Source: Kiritimatiellia bacterium (lineage in GTDB: Bacteria; Verrucomicrobiota; Kiritimatiellia; RFP12; UBA1067). Taken from it: a stretch of DNA of 37,659 nt. The notes below the pieces were generated by a model. The model had not been told where the DNA came from. It made no database searches and saw only the letters and a list, made by a program, of their open reading frames with translations. The translations under genes and the position numbers were made by a program. Positions 7,255-15,183 of this stretch are shown one piece after another (position 1 is the stretch's first letter; each line of letters starts with the position of its first letter). The stretch is from NCBI GenBank assembly GCA_017514235.1, contig JAFWKK010000027.1:1-37659 (forward strand). Reading direction: 5' to 3'.

Positions 7255-9754
7255 CGTCCGTCCGCAGGCCCAGTTCCGCGGCCCTTTCCGCATAGTTCGG
7301 GATCTGCTCGCGGTAGGTCGCGACGACGCGCCTGAGCGCCGACGTCTGGCGCGGCGAGAGCGAATGGCGGCGGGCGAACTGCTCGGAAAGCGACTTGACG
7401 AACGTCTTGTCGTCGTAGACCTTCTTGCCGCGCTTTGACGCGGGGCGCCACTCGGTGACGCTCCTGAGCATCTGCAGCAGCGCCGGCACGGCGGGATCGG
7501 ACTCCTCGCGCCCGAAGCCGCCGGGCACGAACTCGACCAGCCGGGCGCGCAGCTCGTCGCAGTCCTCCAGCATGCCGGCGTTGTCGCCGACCGTCTTCGC
7601 AAGGATCGAGAACTGCTTCATCGACAGGCCCTTGCCGTGATCGACCTGCTCGCGCAGGGAGCGGAGGAACGGATTCGAGTCCAGCCCGGGGATGCGGTCC
7701 ATCGTATCGAAGCAGATGCGGACCAGCTCTGGGTCAGCGCGCTTGATTACGGACGCGCCTGCGCCGAGGCCGGCCTCGCGGAGCTTGGCTGAGGCATCCG
7801 GTATCTGGTCGGCGTAGAGCGACACCATCCGCACCAGGAACTCGAGCTGCCTGGCGGAAAGCGGACGCTTGCCCTCGGCGGCCTGCGCCTTGACGCTGTC
7901 AACGAACGCCTTGTCGTCGTAGATGCGGCGGCCGACCTTCTTGGACGGCTTCCACTCGCGGACGTTGGAGAGCAGGTCGAACAGAAGCTCGAACTTCGCG
8001 GGGTCGGGCGGCGGCTCGGCGCAGCCGTCCAGCTCCTTGGTGAACGTCGCGTAGAACTCGGAGAGCATCTGGTTCATCGGCTCGCCCTGTTCCTCGACCT
8101 TGTCGAGCTCGGCCTCCATGCGCGACGTGTAGCCCACGCTGAAGAGGTCGCCCAGCTTCTTGACCAGCCAGTCGCAGACCAGTATGCCGCGCTCGAGCGG
8201 AATGAGCTTGCGCTTCTCGGTCTTGGCGTAGTCTCGCGCCTTCAGCGTCTCGATCGTCGCCGCGTAGGTGGACGGGCGTCCGACGCCGTTCTCCTCGAGC
8301 GCCTTCACGAGGGACGCCTCGGAATAGTGGGCGGGGCCCTTCGTCTGCTTCTCGTCCGCGAGCCAGCGCTCGGCATGAAGCGCGTCGCCGGCCCGCACGT
8401 CCGGCAGGTACGCCACCTCGTCGGTGTCCTCTTCCTCCTCGTCGTTAGCCTTCTTCTTCTTCAGCGAGAGCTTCATCACGCGCAGGAACCCGTCGAAGTC
8501 CACCGTCGTCGCCGACGCGGTGAACACGTAGTCGTGGGCGAGCGCCGGCTTGCGCGCGGCGATCGACACCGTCCTGACCGTAGTCTTCGCGTCCGCCATC
8601 TGGCTCGCCGCGAACCTGCGCCACACGAGGTCGTAGAGCTTCAGCTCGGCGGGCTCCAGCCCTGCGGCGGACGGCACGAGCGCTATGTCCGTCGGGCGGA
8701 TCGCCTCGTGCGCGCCCTGCGCCCCGGCCTTGGACTTGAAGCGGTTGGGCGTCGCCGGCACGTAGTCCGGGCCGTATTCGCCCAGTATGAACTCCTTCGC
8801 GGCGGCGCTCGCCTGGTCCGACACGTTCACGGAGTCGGTTCGCATGTAGGTTATGAGGCCGCGCTCGTAGAGCTCCTGGGCGATCTTCATCGTCTTGCCG
8901 GGCGAGAACCCGAGCACGCTTGACGCCGCCTGCTGCAACGTCGACGTGGTGAACGGGGGCAGCGCGTGGCGCGTCTTCGGCTGGGACGCGAGGTCGGAGA
9001 CGACGAGCTCCGCGTCTGCGAGGTCAAGGAGGATGTTGTTCGCCGACTCGCGGTCGCCTATCTCGGGCTTCTTGCCGTCAAGGCGGGCCAGGCGAGCGAC
9101 GAACGTCTTGTCGTCGGACGGCTTCTTCGCCTCGACGCCCATCAGGAAGTACGTCTCGGGCTTGAACGCGTCGATCTCGCGCTGGCGCTCGACGAGGAGC
9201 CGCAGCGCGACGGACTGCACGCGGCCGGCCGACAGCGAGCGGTTGTTCGGGCAGTTGATGTTCTTCCACAGCAGCGGCGAGACCCTGTAGCCTACAAGGC
9301 GGTCGAGGATGCGCCGCGCCTGCTGCGCGTCCACGAGCGGCATGTCGATGCCGCGCGGCTCGGCGATCGCCTTCGTCACGGCCTGCCTGGTGATCTCGTT
9401 GTAGGTGACGCGGCGGAACGGCTTGTCGCCCGCGACGGAGCCCAGCACCTCCTGCAGGTGCCATGCGATGGCCTCTCCCTCGCGGTCCGGATCGCTTGCA
9501 AGATACACTTCCGACGCGGCCTTCACCGCGGCCTTCAGCTCGGACACCACCTTCTTCTTGCCGTCGGATATGACGTATGTGGGCACGAACTCCCAGCGCC
9601 CTGGCCCCTTCTCGACGATGCGTATTGCGCCCGACTCCTTCGGCAGGTCGCGTATGTGGCCGACTGACGACTTGACCGTGAACTCTTTTCCGAGGTACTT
9701 CCCTATCGTCTTCGCCTTCGCCGGAGACTCCACTATAAGCAGTTTCTTCGCCAT
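7235..9754 (-). CDS. topA: DNA topoisomerase I with an unusual C-terminal repeat region
   Basis: An 839-residue type IA topoisomerase that relaxes negative supercoils. The N-terminal Toprim domain starts KKLLIVESPAKAKTIGKYLG; the catalytic Tyr303 lies in GLITYMRTDSV. Domains up to about residue 580 look standard. The C-terminus has none of the usual tetracysteine zinc ribbons. Instead residues about 583-832 hold three related segments of about 75-85 residues; the first and third share EW(K/R)P, YDDK(A/T)FV, LS(A/P)RQ and QIP. The start is 4 nt after the OstA-like stop, with AGGGG upstream, so the gene is in an operon with it and with xer. Confidence 0.93.
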   Translation of the reverse strand: MAKKLLIVESPAKAKTIGKYLGKEFTVKSSVGHIRDLPKESGAIRIVEKGPGRWEFVPTYVISDGKKKVVSELKAAVKAASEVYLASDPDREGEAIAWHLQEVLGSVAGDKPFRRVTYNEITRQAVTKAIAEPRGIDMPLVDAQQARRILDRLVGYRVSPLLWKNINCPNNRSLSAGRVQSVALRLLVERQREIDAFKPETYFLMGVEAKKPSDDKTFVARLARLDGKKPEIGDRESANNILLDLADAELVVSDLASQPKTRHALPPFTTSTLQQAASSVLGFSPGKTMKIAQELYERGLITYMRTDSVNVSDQASAAAKEFILGEYGPDYVPATPNRFKSKAGAQGAHEAIRPTDIALVPSAAGLEPAELKLYDLVWRRFAASQMADAKTTVRTVSIAARKPALAHDYVFTASATTVDFDGFLRVMKLSLKKKKANDEEEEDTDEVAYLPDVRAGDALHAERWLADEKQTKGPAHYSEASLVKALEENGVGRPSTYAATIETLKARDYAKTEKRKLIPLERGILVCDWLVKKLGDLFSVGYTSRMEAELDKVEEQGEPMNQMLSEFYATFTKELDGCAEPPPDPAKFELLFDLLSNVREWKPSKKVGRRIYDDKAFVDSVKAQAAEGKRPLSARQLEFLVRMVSLYADQIPDASAKLREAGLGAGASVIKRADPELVRICFDTMDRIPGLDSNPFLRSLREQVDHGKGLSMKQFSILAKTVGDNAGMLEDCDELRARLVEFVPGGFGREESDPAVPALLQMLRSVTEWRPASKRGKKVYDDKTFVKSLSEQFARRHSLSPRQTSALRRVVATYREQIPNYAERAAELGLRTDDGAEAE

Positions 9755-9758
9755 GCCC

Positions 9759-10244
9759 CTATTTCCCGATCTTTTCCTTCATCCCCTTCAGTTCGCCCAA
9801 GCCGCCCCGGTTCGGCGACGAAATCTCCGCCTCGAGGACCTCCACCTGCTCGGACTCCGTCCAGAACTTTATCTTCTTGCCGCGCACCACGCGCGGCCCG
9901 TCCGGATGCTCTTCGCGCACTTCGGCGGGGACGCCGTCGCCGGCGTACAGCACCACCATGCCGGGATCGCGGTAGTACGACGCCTTCGCGCCGTAAGCCC
10001 GCCGCGCCTCGTTCGTCATCGCGACGCTGCCGATGGCGACGATGCGCTTCAGCTCGTTGGTCCCGTCCATGAACACATAGGCGCGGTCGGCGTGAAGCTG
10101 GTACTTCCCGTCGTCGACGAACACGTTGCCGCTGAAGTAGGCGAAGCCTTCCTTGCGGTCGTAGTAGGTGCTCGCCGAAGTGATCTTCGCCGAGCCCTGC
10201 GTGGCGGCGGCGGCCGCCAGTACGATTGCCATGAGCAAACTCAT
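9759..10244 (-). CDS. LptA/OstA-like periplasmic protein
   Basis: A 161-residue protein with a short Sec-type signal (MSLLMAIVLAAAAATQGSA) followed by an OstA/LptA-type beta-jellyroll segment: ITSASTYYDRKEGFAYFSGN, then VFVDDGKYQLHADRAYVF. Family members bind lipopolysaccharide in the periplasm and bridge the inner and outer membranes. The protein is somewhat short and its tail (EISSPNRGG) is not recognised, so it could be an LptA paralogue rather than the sole LptA. It starts 7 nt after its -10 box, so the mRNA is probably leaderless. An internal ATG at 10233 is possible. Confidence 0.75.
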   Translation of the reverse strand: MSLLMAIVLAAAAATQGSAKITSASTYYDRKEGFAYFSGNVFVDDGKYQLHADRAYVFMDGTNELKRIVAIGSVAMTNEARRAYGAKASYYRDPGMVVLYAGDGVPAEVREEHPDGPRVVRGKKIKFWTESEQVEVLEAEISSPNRGGLGELKGMKEKIGK

Positions 10245-10251
10245 GCGCAGT

Positions 10252-10260
10252 ATTATACCA
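10252..10260 (-). promoter_or_regulatory. Extended -10 promoter, leaderless start
   Basis: TGGTATAAT on the minus strand with 7 nt between the box and the ATG at 10244, which places the transcription start at or next to the start codon of the OstA-like gene. Confidence 0.65.
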
Positions 10261-10272
10261 CAAACGACAAGC

Positions 10273-11016
10273 CTATTGCGAGTCCGCCTTGGCGTGATGC
10301 TTGCGGTAGATCGCCACCGCCTGCGACACGATGTCGGCGCAGCGCCCGCGCACGCCCCAGTATATCGCCGAAAGCTGCGGGTCGGTCCAGTCGTCGAAGC
10401 CGGTCACGGACTCGATCCTCCGCATCTCCGCCGGATCCATGCGCAGCTCGTCCCAGGCGTTGCGGGCGCGGACGTCCTCGACGGTCTCGCGCCACTTGAC
10501 GCGGTAGTGCGCCGCCGCCGAGTCGATGTCGGCTCCGATCTTGATCTCGAACATCCAGGCGAGCTCGCGGCAAAGCTCGGGCGAGTCGGGGTTGAGCGCG
10601 AGGCCCTCGTCGCGGAGCAGCCGAAGTCCGGCCTCCACCCAGCGCCAGCGGTCTTCCGGAGTGGACATCATCACCGAAACGTTGTATGCGAGGTTCCACG
10701 CGGCGTAGCTCCACACCTCCGGAGTGTGAGGCTCCATGAACGTCAGCGCGCTCGCCAGCTGCGCCATCTCGACGTAGCGCCCTTCCTCCTGGAGGCGGTC
10801 GGCGCGGAACCAGATCACCTCGGCGGCGATCGACCGCAGCCCGCCGAGCGCGGCGAATGCGCCCTCGGCCAGCACCGGCGACTGCGGACGCCGCGACGCC
10901 AGCAGCAGCTGGCCGCCGACGGCCAGCGCCGCCAATGCCGCGAAAGCCGCCGCGGGCAGCAGCCTTGCCTTCGCGCCGCCGCCTTGCCAAGTCGGCATGT
11001 TGCCAGCCAATGCCAT
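10273..11016 (-). CDS. Conserved membrane-anchored TPR-like protein of unknown function
   Basis: A 247-residue protein with one N-terminal membrane helix (about residues 18-40) and a soluble helical part with TPR-like spacing: AEVIWFRADRLQEEGRYVEM, MEPHTPEVWSYAAWNLAYN, RDEGLALNPDSPELCRELAW. Similar uncharacterised proteins occur in PVC bacteria as far as I recall. The start at 11016 follows GGGAGG and lies 19 bp after the barstar stop, so the gene may be the third member of the RNase/barstar transcript. No function is assigned. Confidence 0.7.
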   Translation of the reverse strand: MALAGNMPTWQGGGAKARLLPAAAFAALAALAVGGQLLLASRRPQSPVLAEGAFAALGGLRSIAAEVIWFRADRLQEEGRYVEMAQLASALTFMEPHTPEVWSYAAWNLAYNVSVMMSTPEDRWRWVEAGLRLLRDEGLALNPDSPELCRELAWMFEIKIGADIDSAAAHYRVKWRETVEDVRARNAWDELRMDPAEMRRIESVTGFDDWTDPQLSAIYWGVRGRCADIVSQAVAIYRKHHAKADSQ

Positions 11017-11035
11017 TTGCGAGCCTCCCGCCTGT

Positions 11036-11311
11036 TCAGTCCTCGAACACGACGTCGAGTCCGGGCGTCTCCGCCATCGCGTCGGCGCAGACGGCGCGCA
11101 GCCCCTTGGCCGCCGCGCCGGCATTGCGGAACACGATGCTCCAGCTGCCGCCGAACTCGGTCAGCACGTCGTAGAAAGCGTCGAGGTTGCGTCCGTAGTG
11201 CGCAGGCAACGGCAGCTGCTCCGCAAGCGCGGCGTGAAGCCGTGCCGCGCTCCGCACACCTGCGAGATCGACGGCGAAACGCCGCCGGGCCGGCGTATTA
11301 GACTTCTTCAC
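11036..11311 (-). CDS. Barstar-family ribonuclease inhibitor
   Basis: A 91-residue barstar-like protein, the usual size, with the family pattern FAVDLAGVRSAARLHAALAE, then LPAHYGRNLDAFYDVLTE. Barstar binds barnase 1:1 and blocks its active site in the cytoplasm. The start overlaps the stop of the barnase-like gene by 4 bp (ATGA), so the inhibitor is made by coupled translation right after the enzyme. This arrangement protects the producing cell before export. Confidence 0.9.
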   Translation of the reverse strand: MKKSNTPARRRFAVDLAGVRSAARLHAALAEQLPLPAHYGRNLDAFYDVLTEFGGSWSIVFRNAGAAAKGLRAVCADAMAETPGLDVVFED

Positions 11312-11832
11312 TTGACCTCCTTGAAAGTCTTGTAATGGTCATCCGTGTAGTAGATTCGCCGCCCTTCCTGCGTGAAGACGAGGCGCTTGGCGCCCCTAGG
11401 CCGTCCCTTGGTGTCTATGTCGCATTCCCTGTAGCTTCCGCCCTTGAGGCTCGGCAGGCGCCGTTCGTAGTTGCCGAAGCGGTCTCCGCCGATGGACTTC
11501 CCCGGCGCGTACGGCTCAAGCGGACCGCCCTGCCAGCCCAGCGCGCGCGCGGCGCTCTTCGTGATGAAGTTGCGCGGCAGCGCGCCCCTGAACTGGCGGA
11601 CGTAGGCGGCCACTTCTTCCTTGCTGGTGTATTCGCCGTCCCGGACGACCTTCGGCTGCTCGGCCACGAGCGTCGGCCCTGAGGAGACCGACTGAACGCG
11701 CGCCTCCGACACTGCCGACGGATAGCCGCCGCGGAACGACCTGTGGACCGTCACCCCGCCGCCGCCAAGCGAGCAAAGCGCGACGGACAGGGAAAGCAAG
11801 ATCGAAATCAGGCTGCGTTCATGGACTTTCAT
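11308..11832 (-). CDS. Secreted barnase-like ribonuclease (N1/T1 family)
   Basis: A 174-residue precursor. Residues about 1-25 form an export signal, and residues 70-174 match barnase closely: RNFITKSAARALGW, APGKSIGGDRFGN and IYYTDDHYKTF. The catalytic residues fit barnase spacing: Glu136 (YRECDID), Arg146, Arg150 and His166. The enzyme cuts single-stranded RNA after guanine. An alternative upstream ATG exists, but the start at 11832 lies 7 nt after the -10 box, so I prefer it. The exported enzyme could serve for RNA scavenging or competition; sequence alone does not decide this. Confidence 0.9.
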   Translation of the reverse strand: MKVHERSLISILLSLSVALCSLGGGGVTVHRSFRGGYPSAVSEARVQSVSSGPTLVAEQPKVVRDGEYTSKEEVAAYVRQFRGALPRNFITKSAARALGWQGGPLEPYAPGKSIGGDRFGNYERRLPSLKGGSYRECDIDTKGRPRGAKRLVFTQEGRRIYYTDDHYKTFKEVK

Positions 11833-11839
11833 GAAACAC

Positions 11840-11848
11840 ATTATACCA
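11840..11848 (-). promoter_or_regulatory. Extended -10 promoter of the RNase/barstar operon
   Basis: TGGTATAAT on the minus strand, 7 nt before the ATG at 11832, predicting a leaderless mRNA. Confidence 0.65.
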
Positions 11849-11915
11849 TATTTCACGGCCTTCGCCGGACGGGCAGTTAGGAGCGTGAACGATTGATGTC
11901 GGCTTTAGGAGTGGC

Positions 11916-11928
11916 GGGGACAGGCCCC
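11916..11928. repeat. Imperfect GGGGACAGGCCCC element
   Basis: A degenerate copy of the palindrome GGGGACWGTCCCC followed by TGTGTCGCC, as in the copy at 12516. It lies between divergent genes, just upstream of the chagasin promoter. Confidence 0.6.
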
Positions 11929-11954
11929 TGTGTCGCCTTGTTTCCGCGGCATTT

Positions 11955-11963
11955 TGGTATAAT
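11955..11963 (+). promoter_or_regulatory. Extended -10 promoter upstream of the chagasin gene
   Basis: TTTTGGTATAAT; the first ATG (11971) follows 7 nt later and would open a 38-codon frame, while the protein start used by the chagasin gene is at 12020. Confidence 0.6.
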
Positions 11964-11970
11964 ACGTGGC

Positions 11971-12087
11971 ATGAAAACCGGTTGCGAAACTGATGCAGGG
12001 CCAAGGGAAAGGATTCAAGATGAAGATGCTGTTGCGGCGGTTGGCGTTGGCGCTGGCGGCGTTTGCGGGGATTGGCGCCATGGCTGA
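11971..12087 (+). other. Possible leaderless upstream ORF (38 codons)
   Basis: The ATG lies 7 nt after the -10 box, like the leaderless gene starts elsewhere in the window. The frame overlaps the chagasin start in another phase. The peptide is of odd composition and unrecognised, so it is either a regulatory upstream ORF or a chance ATG. Confidence 0.25.
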
Positions 12088-12460
12088 GGTCAAGGACGGG
12101 ACGACGTTCTGGCTCGGCACCGTGCCGAAAGAGCTCGTGGCCGAACGGCGCATGGGCGAGTCCGTTAGCTTCTCGCTGGAGGAGAATGCGTCGACAGGCT
12201 TCAAGTGGGAAGTGGAGTACAACACGAACGAGTGCACGGTCGTGCTCAAGCACCGCGGCGGCGACAAGGGGGCGACATGCGGCGCACCCGGCCTGCTCGA
12301 CGTCGCCGTGACGAGCCGCATCCGCACGCCGGCGCGCGTGGATTTCCGCTATCGCCGCCCGTGGGAGAAGGACGTTGAGCCGTGGAAGGCCCTGCGGCTT
12401 GTCGTCAACTCCGCCAGCGAAGAAAAAATTGGGGAACCTCCAATTCGGTGCGCGTTATAG
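12020..12460 (+). CDS. Chagasin/I42-family cysteine protease inhibitor
   Basis: A 146-residue secreted protein with a signal peptide (residues 1-22, ending AMA). The three inhibitory loops of the chagasin family are present in order: NASTGF (56-61), GAPG (88-91) and RRPW (112-115). These inhibitors block papain-like cysteine proteases; in bacteria they act in the periplasm or outside the cell. The start at 12020 is backed by GGGAAAGG about 8 nt upstream. The last 15 residues look like an added tail with no family match. The gene could protect the cell against host or self proteases; this is inference. Confidence 0.82.
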   Translation: MKMLLRRLALALAAFAGIGAMAEVKDGTTFWLGTVPKELVAERRMGESVSFSLEENASTGFKWEVEYNTNECTVVLKHRGGDKGATCGAPGLLDVAVTSRIRTPARVDFRYRRPWEKDVEPWKALRLVVNSASEEKIGEPPIRCAL

Positions 12461-12515
12461 AGGTGCGTTGCATGAGGGACGTGGATGACAAGGTCTTCCG
12501 CGTCACGGTTTCTTT

Positions 12516-12528
12516 GGGGACAGTCCCC
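12516..12528. repeat. GGGGACAGTCCCC palindrome
   Basis: A perfect 13-bp palindrome (odd centre) followed by CGTGTCGCCCTG, shared with the copies at 11916 and 13819. It lies in the 168-bp gap between the chagasin and ATPase genes, where no gene is seen. Confidence 0.75.
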
Positions 12529-12597
12529 CGTGTCGCCCTGCGGCCTGCAGTTAGCGGTGCGGATATAAAGTTGTACTTTGCATCTGCGTCGACGATT

Positions 12598-12606
12598 TGA
12601 TATAAT
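12598..12606 (+). promoter_or_regulatory. Extended -10 promoter of the AAA_14 ATPase
   Basis: TGATATAAT. Five nt later an ATG opens a six-codon frame (12612-12632, MKGVKK) whose stop overlaps the ATPase ATG (12629) as ATGA, so the hexapeptide could couple translation to the ATPase. Confidence 0.55.
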
Positions 12607-12628
12607 GCCCGATGAAAGGTGTGAAAAA

Positions 12629-13789
12629 ATGATAAAGAGAGCCATAGAGCCGTATGTGCGGAAGCTCGCGAAGGAGTTTTCCGTCGTTAGCATCATGGGG
12701 CCGAGGCAGACTGGCAAGACGACATTGGCGAAAAGTATATTCTACAATTACGAATATGTGAATCTTGAGGATCCCAATGTCAGGCGTGCCGCAGAATACG
12801 ACGGAGCGACATTCCTCAAGAACCATCCGGCGCCACTCGTAATCGACGAGGCGCAGTATGTGCCGGAACTTCTCAGCCATATCCAGGTCATTGTCGATGA
12901 AATGCCGAAGCGCAAGGGGCTATATGTCATAACGGGATCGCATCAGCCGAGACTGCGGGAAGGGCTTGCCCAGTCCCTTGCCGGTCGCGTCGGCATCTGC
13001 CACCTTTTGCCGCTTTCGCTGGCAGAGCTGAAGAACTCGGGAAACGCCTTGGATGATCGCGACGACTTGCTGTACAAGGGCCTCATGCCGCGCATATATG
13101 ATGAACGCATTGATCCTATGGATCTGTACGCCAACTACGTCGCGACATATCTGGAGCGGGATGTGAGCCAGATTGTTCAGCTTAGGGACAGGCGGCAGTT
13201 CGGGCTTTTCCTCCGTCTGCTGGCGGGCCGTGTCGGGCAGATGTTAAAGTACGATGCGCTCGCCGGAGATGTCGGTGTGTCCGCAGTGACGATCAAGAGC
13301 TGGGTCTCTGTCCTGGAGGCAAGCTATGTGGCCTTCACCGTCCCATGCTACTACAGAAACTATGGCAAGCGGTTCGTCAAGGCCCCCAAGCTGTATTTCT
13401 GCGACACGGGACTGGTATGCTATTTGCTCGGGATAAGAGGACCGGAAGTTGTGGCAAGAGACCCCGCGCTTGGCCACATATTCGAGAATCTTGTGATGTT
13501 GGAGGCGTTCAAGGCCCGTTTTGCAAAAGGCCTTCCCCCCGACATTTATTTCATTCGCGACCAGAAGGGGCGCGAAGTGGACTTGGTGGTTGAGACGGGC
13601 CGAGATCTCGGACTCTACGAAGTCAAGTCTGCCCGGACGTACTCCGCCGATTTCGCGGCCAATCTCAAGGCAGTGAGAAGCTACATCCCAGAAGTCAGCA
13701 AAATTGGCGTAGTGTATTCGGGGAAGAATTTGTTGGGCGGCGAAGTGGATTACTTGAATTTCACCGAAGTCGGAAGTGTTTTCGCGTAA
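12629..13789 (+). CDS. AAA_14/DUF4143 ATPase
   Basis: A 386-residue P-loop protein. Walker A is GPRQTGKT (24-31), and Walker B is LVIDEAQ. The middle part carries the helical HTH-like segment usual in these proteins. The C-terminal DUF4143 domain has a nuclease-like PD-(D/E)XK pattern, GREVDLVVE then LYEVKSAR. The family is common in host-associated bacteria and archaea; its role is unknown, with defence or DNA transactions often suggested. I chose the ATG at 12629 because the alternative at 12605 overlaps the -10 box. It converges on the esterase across 43 bp. Confidence 0.88.
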   Translation: MIKRAIEPYVRKLAKEFSVVSIMGPRQTGKTTLAKSIFYNYEYVNLEDPNVRRAAEYDGATFLKNHPAPLVIDEAQYVPELLSHIQVIVDEMPKRKGLYVITGSHQPRLREGLAQSLAGRVGICHLLPLSLAELKNSGNALDDRDDLLYKGLMPRIYDERIDPMDLYANYVATYLERDVSQIVQLRDRRQFGLFLRLLAGRVGQMLKYDALAGDVGVSAVTIKSWVSVLEASYVAFTVPCYYRNYGKRFVKAPKLYFCDTGLVCYLLGIRGPEVVARDPALGHIFENLVMLEAFKARFAKGLPPDIYFIRDQKGREVDLVVETGRDLGLYEVKSARTYSADFAANLKAVRSYIPEVSKIGVVYSGKNLLGGEVDYLNFTEVGSVFA

Positions 13790-13818
13790 AATCTTAAATC
13801 GGCGAACCATCAATCTTT

Positions 13819-13831
13819 GGGGACAGTCCCC
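13819..13831. terminator. GGGGACAGTCCCC palindrome between convergent genes
   Basis: A perfect palindrome directly after the ATPase gene and touching the esterase stop (13833). It can form a short stem in both RNAs and may act as a bidirectional terminator, but there is no U-tract. It belongs to the dispersed family also seen at 1218, 12516, 35619 and 37183. Confidence 0.4.
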
Positions 13832-13832
13832 T

Positions 13833-14969
13833 TCATTTCGCCCTGTTGCCCTTGAGGTATTTCCTGAGGTTCTCGTAGAGCCACGTGCGCGTCTCGGGCT
13901 TACGGGAGAGTATCTGGCAGTGCGTGTAGGGCTCAAGCCGGGCGGCGAACGGCACGCCCGCCGCCGCAAGGCCGTTCGTGAGCGTCACGTAGTTCTGCGT
14001 GGCGACGATGCCGTCCGAGCCGACGGACTCCGGAGGCGTTTCCTTTGATCCGACAAGTTTCCAGAGCGTCGCATAGGGCTCAGGCTGGCCGTCCTTCGCG
14101 CGCTTGAACGTTCCGGACGTCTTGACGCTGCCGGTCTCCCCGTACAGGCAGATGGTCGGCGGACATTTGCCGTTCAACAGCGTGATCGGCGAGTGTTTCG
14201 CGAGTCGTCCGACGGACTCGCGGACATCCTCCAGCCCGTACAGTCCGCCAGACAGGCCGCAAAGCCATCTGAAACAGTCCACGAACGTCCCATACCGCAT
14301 CTTCCAGTCCTGCACTGCCACAATGAACTCGGGGCTTGCGATGTCGCTTGGCCCGCAGTCGCTGAAAACGCAGGCGATGGGAACGACATGCCTGAGGCCT
14401 AGGCCGAGAACGAATGGGTTCGCACCGTCGTACGCATAGAGAAGCGAGAGGTGTCCGCCCGCCGAATTGCCGCCTATCGCGATGCGCGGGATGGAGATTC
14501 CCGCTGCCCTCGCGATATAGGGGATTTGCGAGACCATCGCGTCGATGTCCGCAAGCATTTCCGAGAAAGTGTGCATTCCTCCGCGTTTGGCGTTGCAGAG
14601 CACATAGTTCATCGATGCCACGATGAACCCCTGTTCGGCCATTTCGGCGAACATAGCGACGCGCCGCGACTTGTTGCCGTGCATCCACGAGCCGCCGTGG
14701 ACAAAGAGGTAGAACGGCGCAGTCCACTCGATCTCGCCGACATTCCCCGGCAGGTAGAGGTCGTACGTCTGCGCGACGTCCGCATGCGCGGCCCCTGCCC
14801 CCACCTGCCGTCCGCCGTACGGAAGGTCATGGCACACGTGCGCCTTCGTGCACGAGGGAATCTTCGCGGGGGAGAGCAGAAGCGGCGGCATGTCAGCATA
14901 GCCGACGAAAACATAACCGGCCGAGAGCGCCGCCGCGAGAAATACGACATGACATGCTGTCTTTTTCAT
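13833..14969 (-). CDS. Secreted alpha/beta-hydrolase esterase
   Basis: A 378-residue exported hydrolase. After a signal peptide (MKKTACHVVFLAAALSAGYV) the alpha/beta fold shows the oxyanion motif HGGSW and the nucleophile elbow GGNSAGG. A candidate catalytic His sits in YTHCQI near the C-terminus. This pattern fits the BD-FAE/hormone-sensitive-lipase-like carboxylesterases that remove acyl groups from small esters or plant polysaccharides. The start at 14969 lies 7 nt after the -10 box (leaderless); longer frames run through that promoter and are unlikely. The substrate is unknown. Confidence 0.82.
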   Translation of the reverse strand: MKKTACHVVFLAAALSAGYVFVGYADMPPLLLSPAKIPSCTKAHVCHDLPYGGRQVGAGAAHADVAQTYDLYLPGNVGEIEWTAPFYLFVHGGSWMHGNKSRRVAMFAEMAEQGFIVASMNYVLCNAKRGGMHTFSEMLADIDAMVSQIPYIARAAGISIPRIAIGGNSAGGHLSLLYAYDGANPFVLGLGLRHVVPIACVFSDCGPSDIASPEFIVAVQDWKMRYGTFVDCFRWLCGLSGGLYGLEDVRESVGRLAKHSPITLLNGKCPPTICLYGETGSVKTSGTFKRAKDGQPEPYATLWKLVGSKETPPESVGSDGIVATQNYVTLTNGLAAAGVPFAARLEPYTHCQILSRKPETRTWLYENLRKYLKGNRAK

Positions 14970-14976
14970 GGGACGT

Positions 14977-14985
14977 ATTATAGCA
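14977..14985 (-). promoter_or_regulatory. Extended -10 promoter of the esterase
   Basis: TGCTATAAT on the minus strand, 7 nt before the ATG at 14969. Confidence 0.6.
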
Positions 14986-15078
14986 CATCTCGCATCCGCC
15001 GCTTGAATGTTTGGGGAAACGGAAATCGCATCCGCCGGCATCATGGCCGTCAGACAGCGACATGCTTTGCAAGATATT

Positions 15079-15087
15079 TGGTACAAT
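15079..15087 (+). promoter_or_regulatory. Extended -10 promoter of the 753-residue protein gene
   Basis: TTTGGTACAAT. The first ATG follows 7 nt later at 15095; the main gene starts at 15184, giving a leader of about 90 nt. Confidence 0.55.
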
Positions 15088-15094
15088 ATGCGCC

Positions 15095-15145
15095 ATGAAA
15101 GGCGATTGTCAAATCTTCGGTAACCTTTTGCCGCGGAGCGTGTAA
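15095..15145 (+). other. Possible leaderless leader peptide (16 residues)
   Basis: ATG 7 nt after the -10 box; the frame MKGDCQIFGNLLPRSV ends 38 nt before the 753-residue protein gene. It could be a leader peptide that controls the gene, or a chance ATG near the transcription start. Confidence 0.3.
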
Positions 15146-15183
15146 ACAGGGCGTAAAACGACAACAGGAAAGGGAGTGCGGCC

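Noticed and set aside
6286-7602. A 438-residue version of the Xer recombinase
   Set aside because: The extra N-terminal part is an out-of-frame reading of topA; the core-binding domain begins just after 7254.
12461-12597. A small gene between the chagasin and ATPase genes
   Set aside because: The short frame starting at 12470 has no ribosome site or family match and runs through the dispersed palindrome.
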